Origin: SAR92 clade bacterium H455
GTDB lineage: Bacteria > Pseudomonadota > Gammaproteobacteria > Pseudomonadales > Porticoccaceae
DNA length: 64,000 bases
Assembly (NCBI GenBank): GCA_024802545.1
Contig: CP103416.1
Location: 2,170,001 to 2,234,000, forward strand
Direction: 5' to 3'
In this document: positions 16,491-24,733 of the stretch, in pieces
Layout: every line of letters starts with the position of its first letter
Position numbering within the stretch: position 1 is the first letter of the stretch
Program-made: the position numbers and the translations under genes
The notes under the pieces: generated by a model
What the model was told of the DNA's origin: nothing
The model's input: only the letters and a program-made list of their open reading frames with translations
Database searches by the model: none

Positions 16491-19085
16491 CTAGGATGCA
16501 CCGGTCACCCAGTCGTAAACCGACTCAAGAGCAACTGCTAAATTCGCTGTGCTACCTGCAGCACCTTGAGCCATATCGGCTCGACCACCGCCTTTTCCAT
16601 CCACTTGAGCCGTGACAAATTTGAGCAGATCGCCCGCTGTAATCTTATCCGTCAAATCCTGTGTTACACCAGCCACCAATGCCGCTTTGTCACCGTCTAC
16701 TGCGGCGAGCATAAAGACACCGGACTGGAGCTTTGATCGAACCTGGTCGGCAACACCGCGCAGACCTTTGGCGTCCGCGCCTTCAACTACTGTAGAGAGA
16801 ACGCTAAGGCCATTGATCTCACGCAGGCCGGCCATCAGGTCATTGCCTGAAGCATTGGCAAGTTTGCTCTTTAGTGCATCAATTTCTTTCTGCAGCTTGC
16901 GATTATCTTCAACTACCTGGCGGGCCTTGTCCGCCACGTTGTGACGGGCGGCGCGCAGCACAATGGCCATCTCAGCGACTGTATCCTGCAGCTCGTCACA
17001 GTAAGCCACGGCCGCTTCACCAGTTACTGCTTCGATACGTCTTACGCCAGCCGAGACACTTGATTCAGCGCTGATTTTAAACAGGCCAATATCCCCGGTG
17101 CGATTGGCATGAGTGCCGCCGCAGAGCTCGACAGAGAAATCACCGCCCATACTGAGTACGCGCACTTCACTGCCATACTTTTCACCAAAGAGTGCCATGG
17201 CACCCTTCTCAACTGCTTCATCCATGGTCATTACTTCGGTTTCCACTGAACTATTGCGCAGAATCTCACGGTTGACTCTATGTTCAATTTCACGAATCTG
17301 TTGCGCGCTGATGGACTCGCCATGGGAGAAGTCAAAGCGCAAACGCTGACTGTCGACCAAGGAGCCCTTCTGATTGACGTGCTCACCGAGAATCTGTTGC
17401 AGTGCCGAATGTAATAGGTGAGTTGCAGAGTGGTTGAGGGCTGTTGCTGTGCGCACGGAGCAGTCCACGGTGGCAGTTACGGTCTCGCCAACTTTCAGCT
17501 CACCGGACAATACTTTGCCAATATGCAGGTGATGCTCACCCGCTTTACGGCAGTCGCTTATTTCAATTTTTGCCGAGGCAGTTTGCAGATAACCGCTGTC
17601 ACCCACCTGTCCGCCAGATTCCGCATAAAACGGCGTGCTGCCAAGGATCACTGCAACCTCAGCATCCACGCCAGCTGAAGTAACCTGTTCGCCAGCAGCA
17701 TAAAGGGTAATCACCTCAGCGCTGTGTTCAAGGCTGTCATAACCAACAAATTCGGTGCTGCCTGCAACACGAATGCTGTCGCTGTAATCCAATCCAAACT
17801 GACTGGCGGAGCGAGCGCGAGTGCGCTGGGCTTCCATGCATTTTTCATAGCCTTCCATATCCATGCTGTAGCCGCGCTCGCGGGCTATATCATTGGTCAG
17901 GTCGGTGGGAAATCCGAAAGTATCATAGAGTTGAAAGATCAGCTCGCCGGGCAATTTCTCAGCGCTGAGTTTTTCCAGCGCCGCGTCCAATACGCCCATT
18001 CCCTTGTCCAGGGTGCGGGCAAACTGCTCTTCTTCTTTTTTGATCGTTGCAATGATCTCTTGCTGCATACTCAGCAACTCAGGATAGGCTTCCCCCATCA
18101 CTTCGCCAAGGTCCACTACTAGCTTGTGGAAAAAACTGCCTTTGGCACCGAGATTGTGCCCGTGGCGCAATGCGCGACGGATAATGCGACGCAACACATA
18201 GCCACGACCTTCATTAGAGGGCACAACGCCATCAACCACTAAAAATGCGCAGGAGCGAATATGGTCGGCCACCACTTTTAAGGAATTTTCCGACAGGTCG
18301 GTGACGCCAATAATTTTCGCCGCCGCTTTAATCAGATGCTGAAACAAATCTATATCGTAATTGTTATGCACGCCCTGCATCACTGCAGCGACTCGCTCAA
18401 GACCCATACCAGTATCGATCGAAGGCTTAGGCAGTGGTGTCATCTTGCCGCTGCTGTCGCGCTCGAACTGCATAAACACCAGGTTCCAAATTTCGATATA
18501 ACGGTCTAAGTCGTCGTCAGGACTACCTGGAGGACCACCGGGAATATCTTCGCCGTGATCCCAGAAAATTTCCGTGCTCGGACCACAGGGTCCAGTATCG
18601 CCCATCTGCCAAAAGTTATCTTCATCGAGGCGTGACAGACGCTTGGGGTCTATACCAATTTCATTGACCCAGATATCAGCAGCTTCGTCATCGCTGATAT
18701 GCACAGTAATCCACAGGCGCTCTTTGGGTAGTTTGAGCACTTCAGTGAGAAACTCCCAGGCAAAGCCAATCGCTTCGCGCTTAAAGTAATCGCCAAAACT
18801 AAAGTTACCGAGCATTTCAAAAAAGGTGTGGTGTCTGGCGGTGTAGCCAACATTTTCCAGATCGTTGTGTTTGCCTCCAGCACGGACACAGCGCTGAGAT
18901 GACACCGCGCGATTGTAGTCACGCTTTTCGGCGCCGAGAAAGACATCTTTAAACTGCACCATGCCAGCATTGGTGAACAGCAGAGTGGGATCATTGCCCG
19001 GCACTAGGCTGCTGCTCGACACAATGCTGTGCTGCTTGCTGGCGTAGAAGTTTAAGAATGCGTCACGAATGTCGGCGCTTTTCAT
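16491..19085 (-). CDS. alaS: Alanyl-tRNA synthetase
   Basis: Charges tRNA-Ala and clears mischarged Ser/Gly. At 864 residues it is full length. The class II catalytic core lies at the N-terminus ([15 protein letters not shown]). The editing domain carries the zinc ligands HSATHLLH and CGGTH. The C-terminal coiled coil and C-Ala (DHH-linked) domain end with the glycine-rich [11 protein letters not shown]. It is the first gene of alaS-lysC-csrA. GGAA about 10 bases before ATG 19085 is the nearest ribosome site. Confidence 0.97.
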   Translation of the reverse strand: MKSADIRDAFLNFYASKQHSIVSSSSLVPGNDPTLLFTNAGMVQFKDVFLGAEKRDYNRAVSSQRCVRAGGKHNDLENVGYTARHHTFFEMLGNFSFGDYFKREAIGFAWEFLTEVLKLPKERLWITVHISDDEAADIWVNEIGIDPKRLSRLDEDNFWQMGDTGPCGPSTEIFWDHGEDIPGGPPGSPDDDLDRYIEIWNLVFMQFERDSSGKMTPLPKPSIDTGMGLERVAAVMQGVHNNYDIDLFQHLIKAAAKIIGVTDLSENSLKVVADHIRSCAFLVVDGVVPSNEGRGYVLRRIIRRALRHGHNLGAKGSFFHKLVVDLGEVMGEAYPELLSMQQEIIATIKKEEEQFARTLDKGMGVLDAALEKLSAEKLPGELIFQLYDTFGFPTDLTNDIARERGYSMDMEGYEKCMEAQRTRARSASQFGLDYSDSIRVAGSTEFVGYDSLEHSAEVITLYAAGEQVTSAGVDAEVAVILGSTPFYAESGGQVGDSGYLQTASAKIEISDCRKAGEHHLHIGKVLSGELKVGETVTATVDCSVRTATALNHSATHLLHSALQQILGEHVNQKGSLVDSQRLRFDFSHGESISAQQIREIEHRVNREILRNSSVETEVMTMDEAVEKGAMALFGEKYGSEVRVLSMGGDFSVELCGGTHANRTGDIGLFKISAESSVSAGVRRIEAVTGEAAVAYCDELQDTVAEMAIVLRAARHNVADKARQVVEDNRKLQKEIDALKSKLANASGNDLMAGLREINGLSVLSTVVEGADAKGLRGVADQVRSKLQSGVFMLAAVDGDKAALVAGVTQDLTDKITAGDLLKFVTAQVDGKGGGRADMAQGAAGSTANLAVALESVYDWVTGAS

Positions 19086-19147
19086 AATGATTTAGTTCCA
19101 GTTATGAGCATGGCCTGATTGACCAAAGCTCTTAAAATAGTAGATTT

Positions 19148-19510
19148 TTAAATAGTTGATTCGGAAAATTCTTGCCTGCCAGAGGGGTCGGCTAAAACAT
19201 GCAGATGCAAATGGAACACAGTCTGGCCAGCTGCGCGGCCATTATTGACCACTAGGCGAAAGGCTTCTTCCACACCAGCCTGTCTCGCCACTTCACCAGC
19301 AACCCACATCAAATGCCCAAGCAGCGCTTTATCCGCTGCACTGGCATCGGCCAGCTTGGCAATCGGCTGACGCGGGATCACCAACATATGAACAGGTGCC
19401 TGCGGAGAGATGTCGTTGATGACAATACACTGATCATCTTCGTAGAAAATCTCTGCCGGAATTTCTCGATTAATAATTCGGGTAAATAGGGTTGGCGTTG
19501 AATCGACCAT
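19148..19510 (-). CDS. HIT-family (HINT-type) nucleotide-binding hydrolase
   Basis: A 120-residue histidine-triad protein that hydrolyses nucleoside phosphoramidates or related AMP-linked compounds. The active-site triad HLHLH is present near residue 100, preceded by VFHLHLHVLA. The N-terminal LFTRIINREIPAEIFYEDD is typical of HINT proteins. It is encoded between alaS and the Trm112 gene on the same strand, with a gap of about 30 bases from the latter, so the two probably share a transcript. Confidence 0.93.
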   Translation of the reverse strand: MVDSTPTLFTRIINREIPAEIFYEDDQCIVINDISPQAPVHMLVIPRQPIAKLADASAADKALLGHLMWVAGEVARQAGVEEAFRLVVNNGRAAGQTVFHLHLHVLADPSGRQEFSESTI

Positions 19511-19540
19511 GGAAGGTACTCCAGAGTTAGTGCAGCGGGG

Positions 19541-19750
19541 TTATTTTCCAGAGTCGCGGAGCTTCTCATCTGCAGTCAGTTGACGTGCTTCAGACTCCAA
19601 CATTACCGGGATACCCTCGCTGATGGGATAAGCCAAACCACTGGCACGGCAAACCAATTCCTGCTTGTCTTTGTCATATTCAAGTGGCGCCTTGCTGACA
19701 GGGCAAACCAATATACTAAGGAGCTTTTTATCCACGGTGAAATCGTCCAT
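19541..19750 (-). CDS. Trm112-family protein (YcaR-like)
   Basis: A 69-residue small protein of the Trm112/UPF0434 family. The zinc-site region is reduced to a single CPV motif ([13 protein letters not shown]) and a later cysteine ([13 protein letters not shown]), with the family stretch SEGIPVML. In eukaryotes and archaea Trm112 activates methyltransferases; the bacterial role is less clear. It precedes the HIT gene on the same strand. Confidence 0.9.
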   Translation of the reverse strand: MDDFTVDKKLLSILVCPVSKAPLEYDKDKQELVCRASGLAYPISEGIPVMLESEARQLTADEKLRDSGK

Positions 19751-19888
19751 TTGAAAACCGCGATAGTTTACGCAAAATGACGCCTAACTGCCATTGTCTA
19801 AGGCAAATAACCTACAACCAGAAACCGAGGCAGCAACGGGAGTAGAGTTCGCAACTGCCTGGACTATTTGCCCTGGCTATTTTTCAGA

Positions 19889-20755
19889 CTATTGCGCAGG
19901 AGATTGCACGGGAAAAGATTCCAAAACCAACGCCGGATCTACACGCTGATCGAGCCAGTTCATGCGCCAGTCAAGATGTGCTCCAGTAGCCCGTCCGGTA
20001 GACCCGACACGGGCTATAGGCTCACCCTGCTGCACTCTATAACCTTGACCCACAAGTATCTCGCTGAGATGTAAAAAGCTGGAGGAGAGACCATGACCAT
20101 GGTCGATAATTAAGGTGCCGCCGGAATAGAAGAGATTGTCATGAGCCAAACGCACAATCCCAGCAGCAGGCGCTTTCACAATAGTGCCCTCTTGCGCAGC
20201 ATAATCTAGACCATAGTGAGGACTTTTCGGCACACCATTATAGAATCGCTGGCTACCGTAGACTCCAGTAATCGGGCCCTCTAGCGGCTTGATAAAGCCA
20301 GATAAGAAATCAGTTTTATCACTCACCAGCCGGCGTGCCTGAATGACCAGAGCGGAGTCAGATCGAATGCGCTGCAATTGCCCTGGAGGAGGTTCGACCG
20401 TGCGCTGGGGCACGCCCTCAACTTTTTGAATATTATAATTGCGCGGGGCAACCTGAAACTCGGCCTCAGTCTCGATACCCGTCAGATCGGTCACCACAAA
20501 GGTAGAAATAGCCGGCGCATTGCGACCCAGACCAAACAGAAACTGGCCGGCGGCAGTGGTTTTGATTTTCTTGCCCTGGTGACTCAGGGTTGAGCCAGAC
20601 TCAACCTGCCCCAGCAACAAACCACCCTGCTGCCAACTGCCGCGCCACTTAATCAGTGCTCCGTCATCAAGCGCCTCGGCGTTAGCATAGGACAGAGAGG
20701 TGAAGATTAAACTGAACAGCAAAACAGCAAGTGGTGAATAGTACTGACGTTGCAT
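19889..20755 (-). CDS. Exported M23-family (LytM-like) peptidase
   Basis: A 288-residue periplasmic protein with a signal peptide (about 1-26), an N-terminal beta-rich region and a C-terminal M23 domain (about 175-275). The first zinc motif is HYGLDYAA. The later HGHGLSSSFLHLSE is conserved. The usual HxH is HLD (GAHLDWRMNW), so the second His is replaced by Asp. I recall the same substitution in related gammaproteobacterial proteins, so it may be a subfamily trait. It may be a cell-wall endopeptidase with an altered ligand set, or a non-catalytic amidase activator. It is transcribed alone on the minus strand. Confidence 0.88.
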   Translation of the reverse strand: MQRQYYSPLAVLLFSLIFTSLSYANAEALDDGALIKWRGSWQQGGLLLGQVESGSTLSHQGKKIKTTAAGQFLFGLGRNAPAISTFVVTDLTGIETEAEFQVAPRNYNIQKVEGVPQRTVEPPPGQLQRIRSDSALVIQARRLVSDKTDFLSGFIKPLEGPITGVYGSQRFYNGVPKSPHYGLDYAAQEGTIVKAPAAGIVRLAHDNLFYSGGTLIIDHGHGLSSSFLHLSEILVGQGYRVQQGEPIARVGSTGRATGAHLDWRMNWLDQRVDPALVLESFPVQSPAQ

Positions 20756-20800
20756 TTACAGGGCCCTAGACAAACCCACCAGAGCACGTGGCATTGTCAA

Positions 20801-21283
20801 TTAGTCGTTATCTTTTTCCAGAACCGGCTCTTCAAGCGCGACAAACGGCTCAATACTGGCGATACGACAACTATAGCCTGAACCACCCAACACCGAAAGC
20901 CGATCGAAGCGAGCACAGAGCCTACTATTACTGCGATAAGTCACATAACCTGAACGCTTGATACCAGGACACTCTGTCTGCAAGCGCAAAATAGCGGTTT
21001 TTTTGCCGAACATGGTTACCAGGGCAGTTTGGTCATCGATAAATTTAATCCGTTTAATGCGATTCGCGGGCAGACAACCATTGCGGACTTTCCATCCGGC
21101 AGCACCAGCCTTTTTATCCATTGCTTTAACCTGATCAGCCAATGATACTTTCCCGACTGCACCAGGGGGGGCAAGAACAGAAGTAGAGGGACCTGTGGCT
21201 TCATCGGAGTAGCTGGCAGAGCTAATTAGAACTAGGCTAAACAACAGATAAACTAGGGACAAAGGGTATTTTATTGCTTTCAT
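20801..21283 (-). CDS. DUF6491-like exported protein
   Basis: About 160 residues with an N-terminal signal peptide (MKAIKYPLSLVYLLFSLVL..). The mature part has cysteines at CLPANRIKRIKF, TECPGI, LCARFDRL and YSCRI. This spacing and the CPGIKR..TYR..LCARFD pattern match what I know of DUF6491. Function is unknown. I chose ATG 21283 because GGAGGT lies 5 bases upstream; the frame extends to 21316, but the added residues would precede the signal peptide. Confidence 0.78.
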   Translation of the reverse strand: MKAIKYPLSLVYLLFSLVLISSASYSDEATGPSTSVLAPPGAVGKVSLADQVKAMDKKAGAAGWKVRNGCLPANRIKRIKFIDDQTALVTMFGKKTAILRLQTECPGIKRSGYVTYRSNSRLCARFDRLSVLGGSGYSCRIASIEPFVALEEPVLEKDND

Positions 21284-21394
21284 CTGGACCTCCATGGCGA
21301 GATGAAGAGAGGCCAACTCAATAGAACCATTGACGACCTATCTAAAGAGGCACTACAGTCCTCCTATTAAATAAAATATTAATCACACTTACAT

Positions 21395-22372
21395 ATGACT
21401 CATAACAGCCGCTTTACCCCACCTTCGATGCTAAAAAACCCTCATATACAGAGTATTTTAAACAGCCTAGGGCCACGAAAAATTCGCGCCAAGCGACTAG
21501 CTAAGAAATTAGACAGCGAAAAACTAACTCTTACTGCAAAGGATGGAACCCGTTTACTGGCTGAGTATGACCGCAGTAAAGCATCGAACAATAATAGTCT
21601 GATTGTCTTGCTTCATGGCTGGGAGGGTTCCAGTCAATCTGCCTATCAGGTGACCACTGCCAACTATCTGTTAAAGCAAGGCTTCGACGTACTGCGACTC
21701 AACCTGCGGGACCATGGCGACAGTCATCATCTTAACTTTGAATTGTTTAACTCCACCATGACCAATGAAGTGGCGGAAGCAATCGCCTGCTTCTTTGAAA
21801 GCCATGTCTATGAAAAGCGTTTTCTAGCGGGATTTTCACTGGGTGGAAACTTTACCCTGCGCATTGCCGCAGATCATGGAACTAGCTTAAAGCTGACGGC
21901 TGCTGCAGCCATCTGCCCTCCAGTAGATCCTACCAATGCTATGACAGCGCTGGACAACACGCTGTTTATCTATGAGCGCTACTTCTTTTATCGCTGGTCC
22001 AAGTCCCTGCGCAAAAAAATTGCCCACTTCCCCGAACACGGTTTCGAGCATATTTTAAACAGCGCTCGCACCATCGAGGATATGAATAATTTCTTTATTG
22101 ATCGGCATACGCCTTTCGACGACGCCAAGAGTTATTTTGAAGCCTACTCTCTGGTGGAGAATCGGCTGCAGCAACTGGCTATACCAGCTTATTTGATTGC
22201 CTCAGAGGATGACCCAATTATTCCGGCGGAGGATTTGCAGAAGATTAATTGCCCGGACAAGCTGACTATTGAACTGCAGGAATTTGGTGGCCACTGTGGC
22301 TTTATTAAAAATCTATCGGCGCACAGCTGGGTAGAGAATCGTCTTGTGGATCTATTTCGCGGTTACCTCTGA
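21395..22372 (+). CDS. YheT-type alpha/beta hydrolase
   Basis: A 325-residue cytoplasmic alpha/beta-hydrolase of the YheT/UPF0017 family. It shows the family start FTPPSMLKNPHIQSIL, the oxyanion loop LLHGWEGSS and the nucleophile elbow GFSLGGN. An acid in SEDDPIIPA and the final histidine in GGHCGFI complete the likely triad. Relatives act as carboxylesterases on short- to medium-chain esters; the physiological substrate is not known. It is the only plus-strand gene between the M23 and recX genes. Confidence 0.88.
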   Translation: MTHNSRFTPPSMLKNPHIQSILNSLGPRKIRAKRLAKKLDSEKLTLTAKDGTRLLAEYDRSKASNNNSLIVLLHGWEGSSQSAYQVTTANYLLKQGFDVLRLNLRDHGDSHHLNFELFNSTMTNEVAEAIACFFESHVYEKRFLAGFSLGGNFTLRIAADHGTSLKLTAAAAICPPVDPTNAMTALDNTLFIYERYFFYRWSKSLRKKIAHFPEHGFEHILNSARTIEDMNNFFIDRHTPFDDAKSYFEAYSLVENRLQQLAIPAYLIASEDDPIIPAEDLQKINCPDKLTIELQEFGGHCGFIKNLSAHSWVENRLVDLFRGYL

Positions 22373-22417
22373 AGATGAGGAGTGAGCATTAGACTGGGCC
22401 CGCTTTGTTATTAGGGG

Positions 22418-22915
22418 TTAATCAAAAAAATCCCCATCGCCCACCTGCTCATCTAAACAGCCAGCGAGAGCATATTTAATCTGATCATAGCTAAAACCAC
22501 GATATTGCAAAAAGCGCATACGCTTGGCTGTCTCGCGCTGGTCCGCCGCCTGACGTTGCCCAAATTTACGCTGCGCAACTTCTCGGGCCAGTGTCATCCA
22601 ATTCACATCTGCCGCATCTAAGGTCTGCCCTACCAATTCATCAGCAATGCCCTTTTGGCGAATATCCTGACGAATACGGGTTAGACCATGGCCCCGAAGA
22701 ATTCTCGATCGCACAAAGGCTTCGGCAAAGCGCACATCAGATTGCAACCCTTCATCAGCCAGGCGCTGCAGCACCTCATCAATGGCACTGTGCTCATCAA
22801 ATCGTTTAACAAGCTTAGTCGCCAGTTCAGCTCGCGAGTAGTCGCGACCGGTGAGTAAGCCCATAGCGTAATTGCGCATCTTGGCCGGGGTAATATCTGC
22901 GGGAGTATCTAACAT
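22418..22915 (-). CDS. recX: Regulatory protein RecX
   Basis: A 165-residue all-helical protein that binds and caps RecA filaments. Typical three-helix repeat motifs are present: LTGRDYSRAELATKL, LADEGLQSDVRFAEAFVRSRI and the C-terminal RFLQYRGFSYDQIKYAL. It lies directly after recA on the same strand, separated by a strong hairpin terminator (22956-22979). Expression is therefore probably by partial read-through from the SOS-controlled recA promoter, as known in other bacteria. Confidence 0.95.
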   Translation of the reverse strand: MLDTPADITPAKMRNYAMGLLTGRDYSRAELATKLVKRFDEHSAIDEVLQRLADEGLQSDVRFAEAFVRSRILRGHGLTRIRQDIRQKGIADELVGQTLDAADVNWMTLAREVAQRKFGQRQAADQRETAKRMRFLQYRGFSYDQIKYALAGCLDEQVGDGDFFD

Positions 22916-22955
22916 AGCAGTCTATTTGCCATTTTTATCTAACTCGCGAATGCAC

Positions 22956-22979
22956 AAAAAGCGCCACTTGGCGCTTTTT
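22956..22979 (-). terminator. Terminator between recA and recX
   Basis: A perfect 10-bp stem (AAAAAGCGCC with loop ACTT) ends in a T run on either strand. Its place between recA and recX suggests it lowers recX expression relative to recA. Confidence 0.88.
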
Positions 22980-23024
22980 GTAGGATCATAACCAACTCTG
23001 TTTCAGAGACAGACAAACTGAGAC

Positions 23025-24062
23025 TTACTCTTCAGTTGCCTTGCCGGCTTTCTGCTTATCTGCAACGGGCAGTGGCGCGCCCATCTCTTTCTCACGGATC
23101 ATGGCCTCAATCTCAGCCGCAATCTCTGGATTTTCAGTGAGGTAAATACCGACATTGGCCTTACCTTGACCAATCTTGTTACCTTTGTAGGCATACCAGG
23201 CACCAGACTTATCGATCAGGCCATTTTTAACGCCCAGGTCAACCAGCTCGCCGTTGCGGTTGATACCGCGGCCATAGAGAATCTGAAATTCAGTCTGTTT
23301 AAACGGTGGTGCCACTTTGTTTTTCACCACTTTAACGCGGGTTTCATTGCCGACAATTTCGTCGCCATCTTTGACCGCACCAATGCGACGGATATCCAAA
23401 CGAACAGAAGAGTAAAACTTCAGTGCGTTGCCGCCAGTAGTGGTCTCTGGGTTACCGAACATCACACCGATCTTCATTCTGATCTGGTTGATAAAGATAA
23501 CTAAGCAGTTAGCATTTTTAATATTACCGGTCAGCTTACGCAGCGCCTGAGACATCAGTCGCGCTTGCAGGCCAACGTGATGATCACCCATATCGCCTTC
23601 AATTTCAGCTCGCGGCGTCAGTGCCGCAACCGAGTCAACCACCAGTACATCACAGGCGCCAGAGCGAACTAACATATCCGTCACTTCCAGAGCTTGCTCG
23701 CCAGTATCCGGCTGGGAAACAATCAGGTCGTCGACCTTAACACCCAACTTCTCTGCATACTCGGGATCCAAGGCATGCTCTGCGTCAATAAAGGCACAGG
23801 TTCCACCGGCCTTTTGCGCTTCGGCAATAACTTGTAAAGTCAGTGTGGTTTTACCTGAGGATTCAGGACCGTAGATCTCAACAATACGCCCTTTTGGCAA
23901 GCCGCCAATGCCAAGCGCAATATCCAGTCCCAAAGAACCAGTAGAAATAGCAGGAATTGCCTGACGGGTGCCCTCACCCATACGCATTACAGTTCCTTTA
24001 CCGAACTGGCGCTCAATTTGCCCCAGTGCGGCTTCTAGTGCTTTTGACTTGTTCGCGTCCAT
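23025..24062 (-). CDS. recA: RecA recombinase
   Basis: ATP-dependent strand-exchange protein and LexA coprotease, 345 residues. Walker [11 protein letters not shown], Walker B region [11 protein letters not shown], the L1/L2 loops and the [27 protein letters not shown] stretch are standard. The GAGGT ribosome site precedes the ATG. A LexA box lies 60-77 bases upstream of the start. It follows pncC and precedes recX on the same strand. Confidence 0.98.
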   Translation of the reverse strand: MDANKSKALEAALGQIERQFGKGTVMRMGEGTRQAIPAISTGSLGLDIALGIGGLPKGRIVEIYGPESSGKTTLTLQVIAEAQKAGGTCAFIDAEHALDPEYAEKLGVKVDDLIVSQPDTGEQALEVTDMLVRSGACDVLVVDSVAALTPRAEIEGDMGDHHVGLQARLMSQALRKLTGNIKNANCLVIFINQIRMKIGVMFGNPETTTGGNALKFYSSVRLDIRRIGAVKDGDEIVGNETRVKVVKNKVAPPFKQTEFQILYGRGINRNGELVDLGVKNGLIDKSGAWYAYKGNKIGQGKANVGIYLTENPEIAAEIEAMIREKEMGAPLPVADKQKAGKATEE

Positions 24063-24123
24063 CGTTGTGACCTCAAGATTAATTCAATTAGATTAAGTTG
24101 GCAGAAATAATAGAGACTATCAA

Positions 24124-24139
24124 CTGTATGGTTATACAG
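24124..24139 (-). promoter_or_regulatory. LexA (SOS) operator of recA
   Basis: The 16 bases CTGTATGGTTATACAG match the gammaproteobacterial LexA consensus CTG(TA)n CAG with intact CTGT/ACAG ends. They lie upstream of recA and overlap the stop codon of pncC (24132-24134). The position implies that recA has its own promoter inside the end of pncC. Confidence 0.85.
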
Positions 24140-24629
24140 TATTACATCCAGTAACCTGATGCAACAGTTCTTGCAGAGAAATTTTGATAGCCTGTTCACG
24201 AACCTCAGCGCGATCCCCAGACAACAAATATTTTTTAGCACTGACACCAGCAGGACTCTGCCAAGCGAACCACACAGTACCCACTGACTTATCCTCAGTG
24301 CCGCCGCCAGGACCAGCGATACCACTAATAGCCACAGCATAATCAGCATTCGCGGCAGCCGCTGCACCAGCAACCATAGACCGCACCACAGCCTCACTCA
24401 CGGCACCATGAGTAGCCAATAACTCCTGAGGAACTCCGAGCAACCTGTGTTTGGCGCTATTGGCATAGGTAACAAATCCGCAATCAAACCACGTCGAACT
24501 GCCAGCCACAGCAGTGATCCCATGGGCAACACCGCCACCAGTACAGGACTCGGCGGTTGTGACTGTGGCGTCTTTTTGCACTAGGGCGTGGCCCAACTTT
24601 TCGGCGAGATTGTAGAGTTCTGTATTCAT
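24132..24629 (-). CDS. pncC: Nicotinamide-nucleotide amidohydrolase (CinA C-terminal family)
   Basis: Converts NMN to nicotinate mononucleotide in pyridine-nucleotide salvage. It is about 165 residues and contains only the CinA C-terminal domain. The catalytic serine region TTAESCTGGGVAHGI and the GIAGPGGGTEDKSVGTVWFAW motif are present. I chose ATG 24629 (MNTELYNLAEKLG) because it matches the family start. A TTG at 24692 would add 21 unlike residues. It stands just upstream of recA, a common arrangement. Confidence 0.92.
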   Translation of the reverse strand: MNTELYNLAEKLGHALVQKDATVTTAESCTGGGVAHGITAVAGSSTWFDCGFVTYANSAKHRLLGVPQELLATHGAVSEAVVRSMVAGAAAAANADYAVAISGIAGPGGGTEDKSVGTVWFAWQSPAGVSAKKYLLSGDRAEVREQAIKISLQELLHQVTGCNTV

Positions 24630-24733
24630 AGCCAAATTGTAACTAGCTTTTATGTGAGTCGATAGCCCTTTCGCCAGCTGCGCATCAGACAAGTATGAGG
24701 ATCTCAGGAATAACGATGTTTGCCGATAGAAGC

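Noticed and set aside
24035-24397. 120-codon minus-strand frame across the pncC/recA junction
   Set aside because: It overlaps the pncC and recA genes in another frame and covers the LexA box; composition is leucine/tryptophan-rich shadow sequence.
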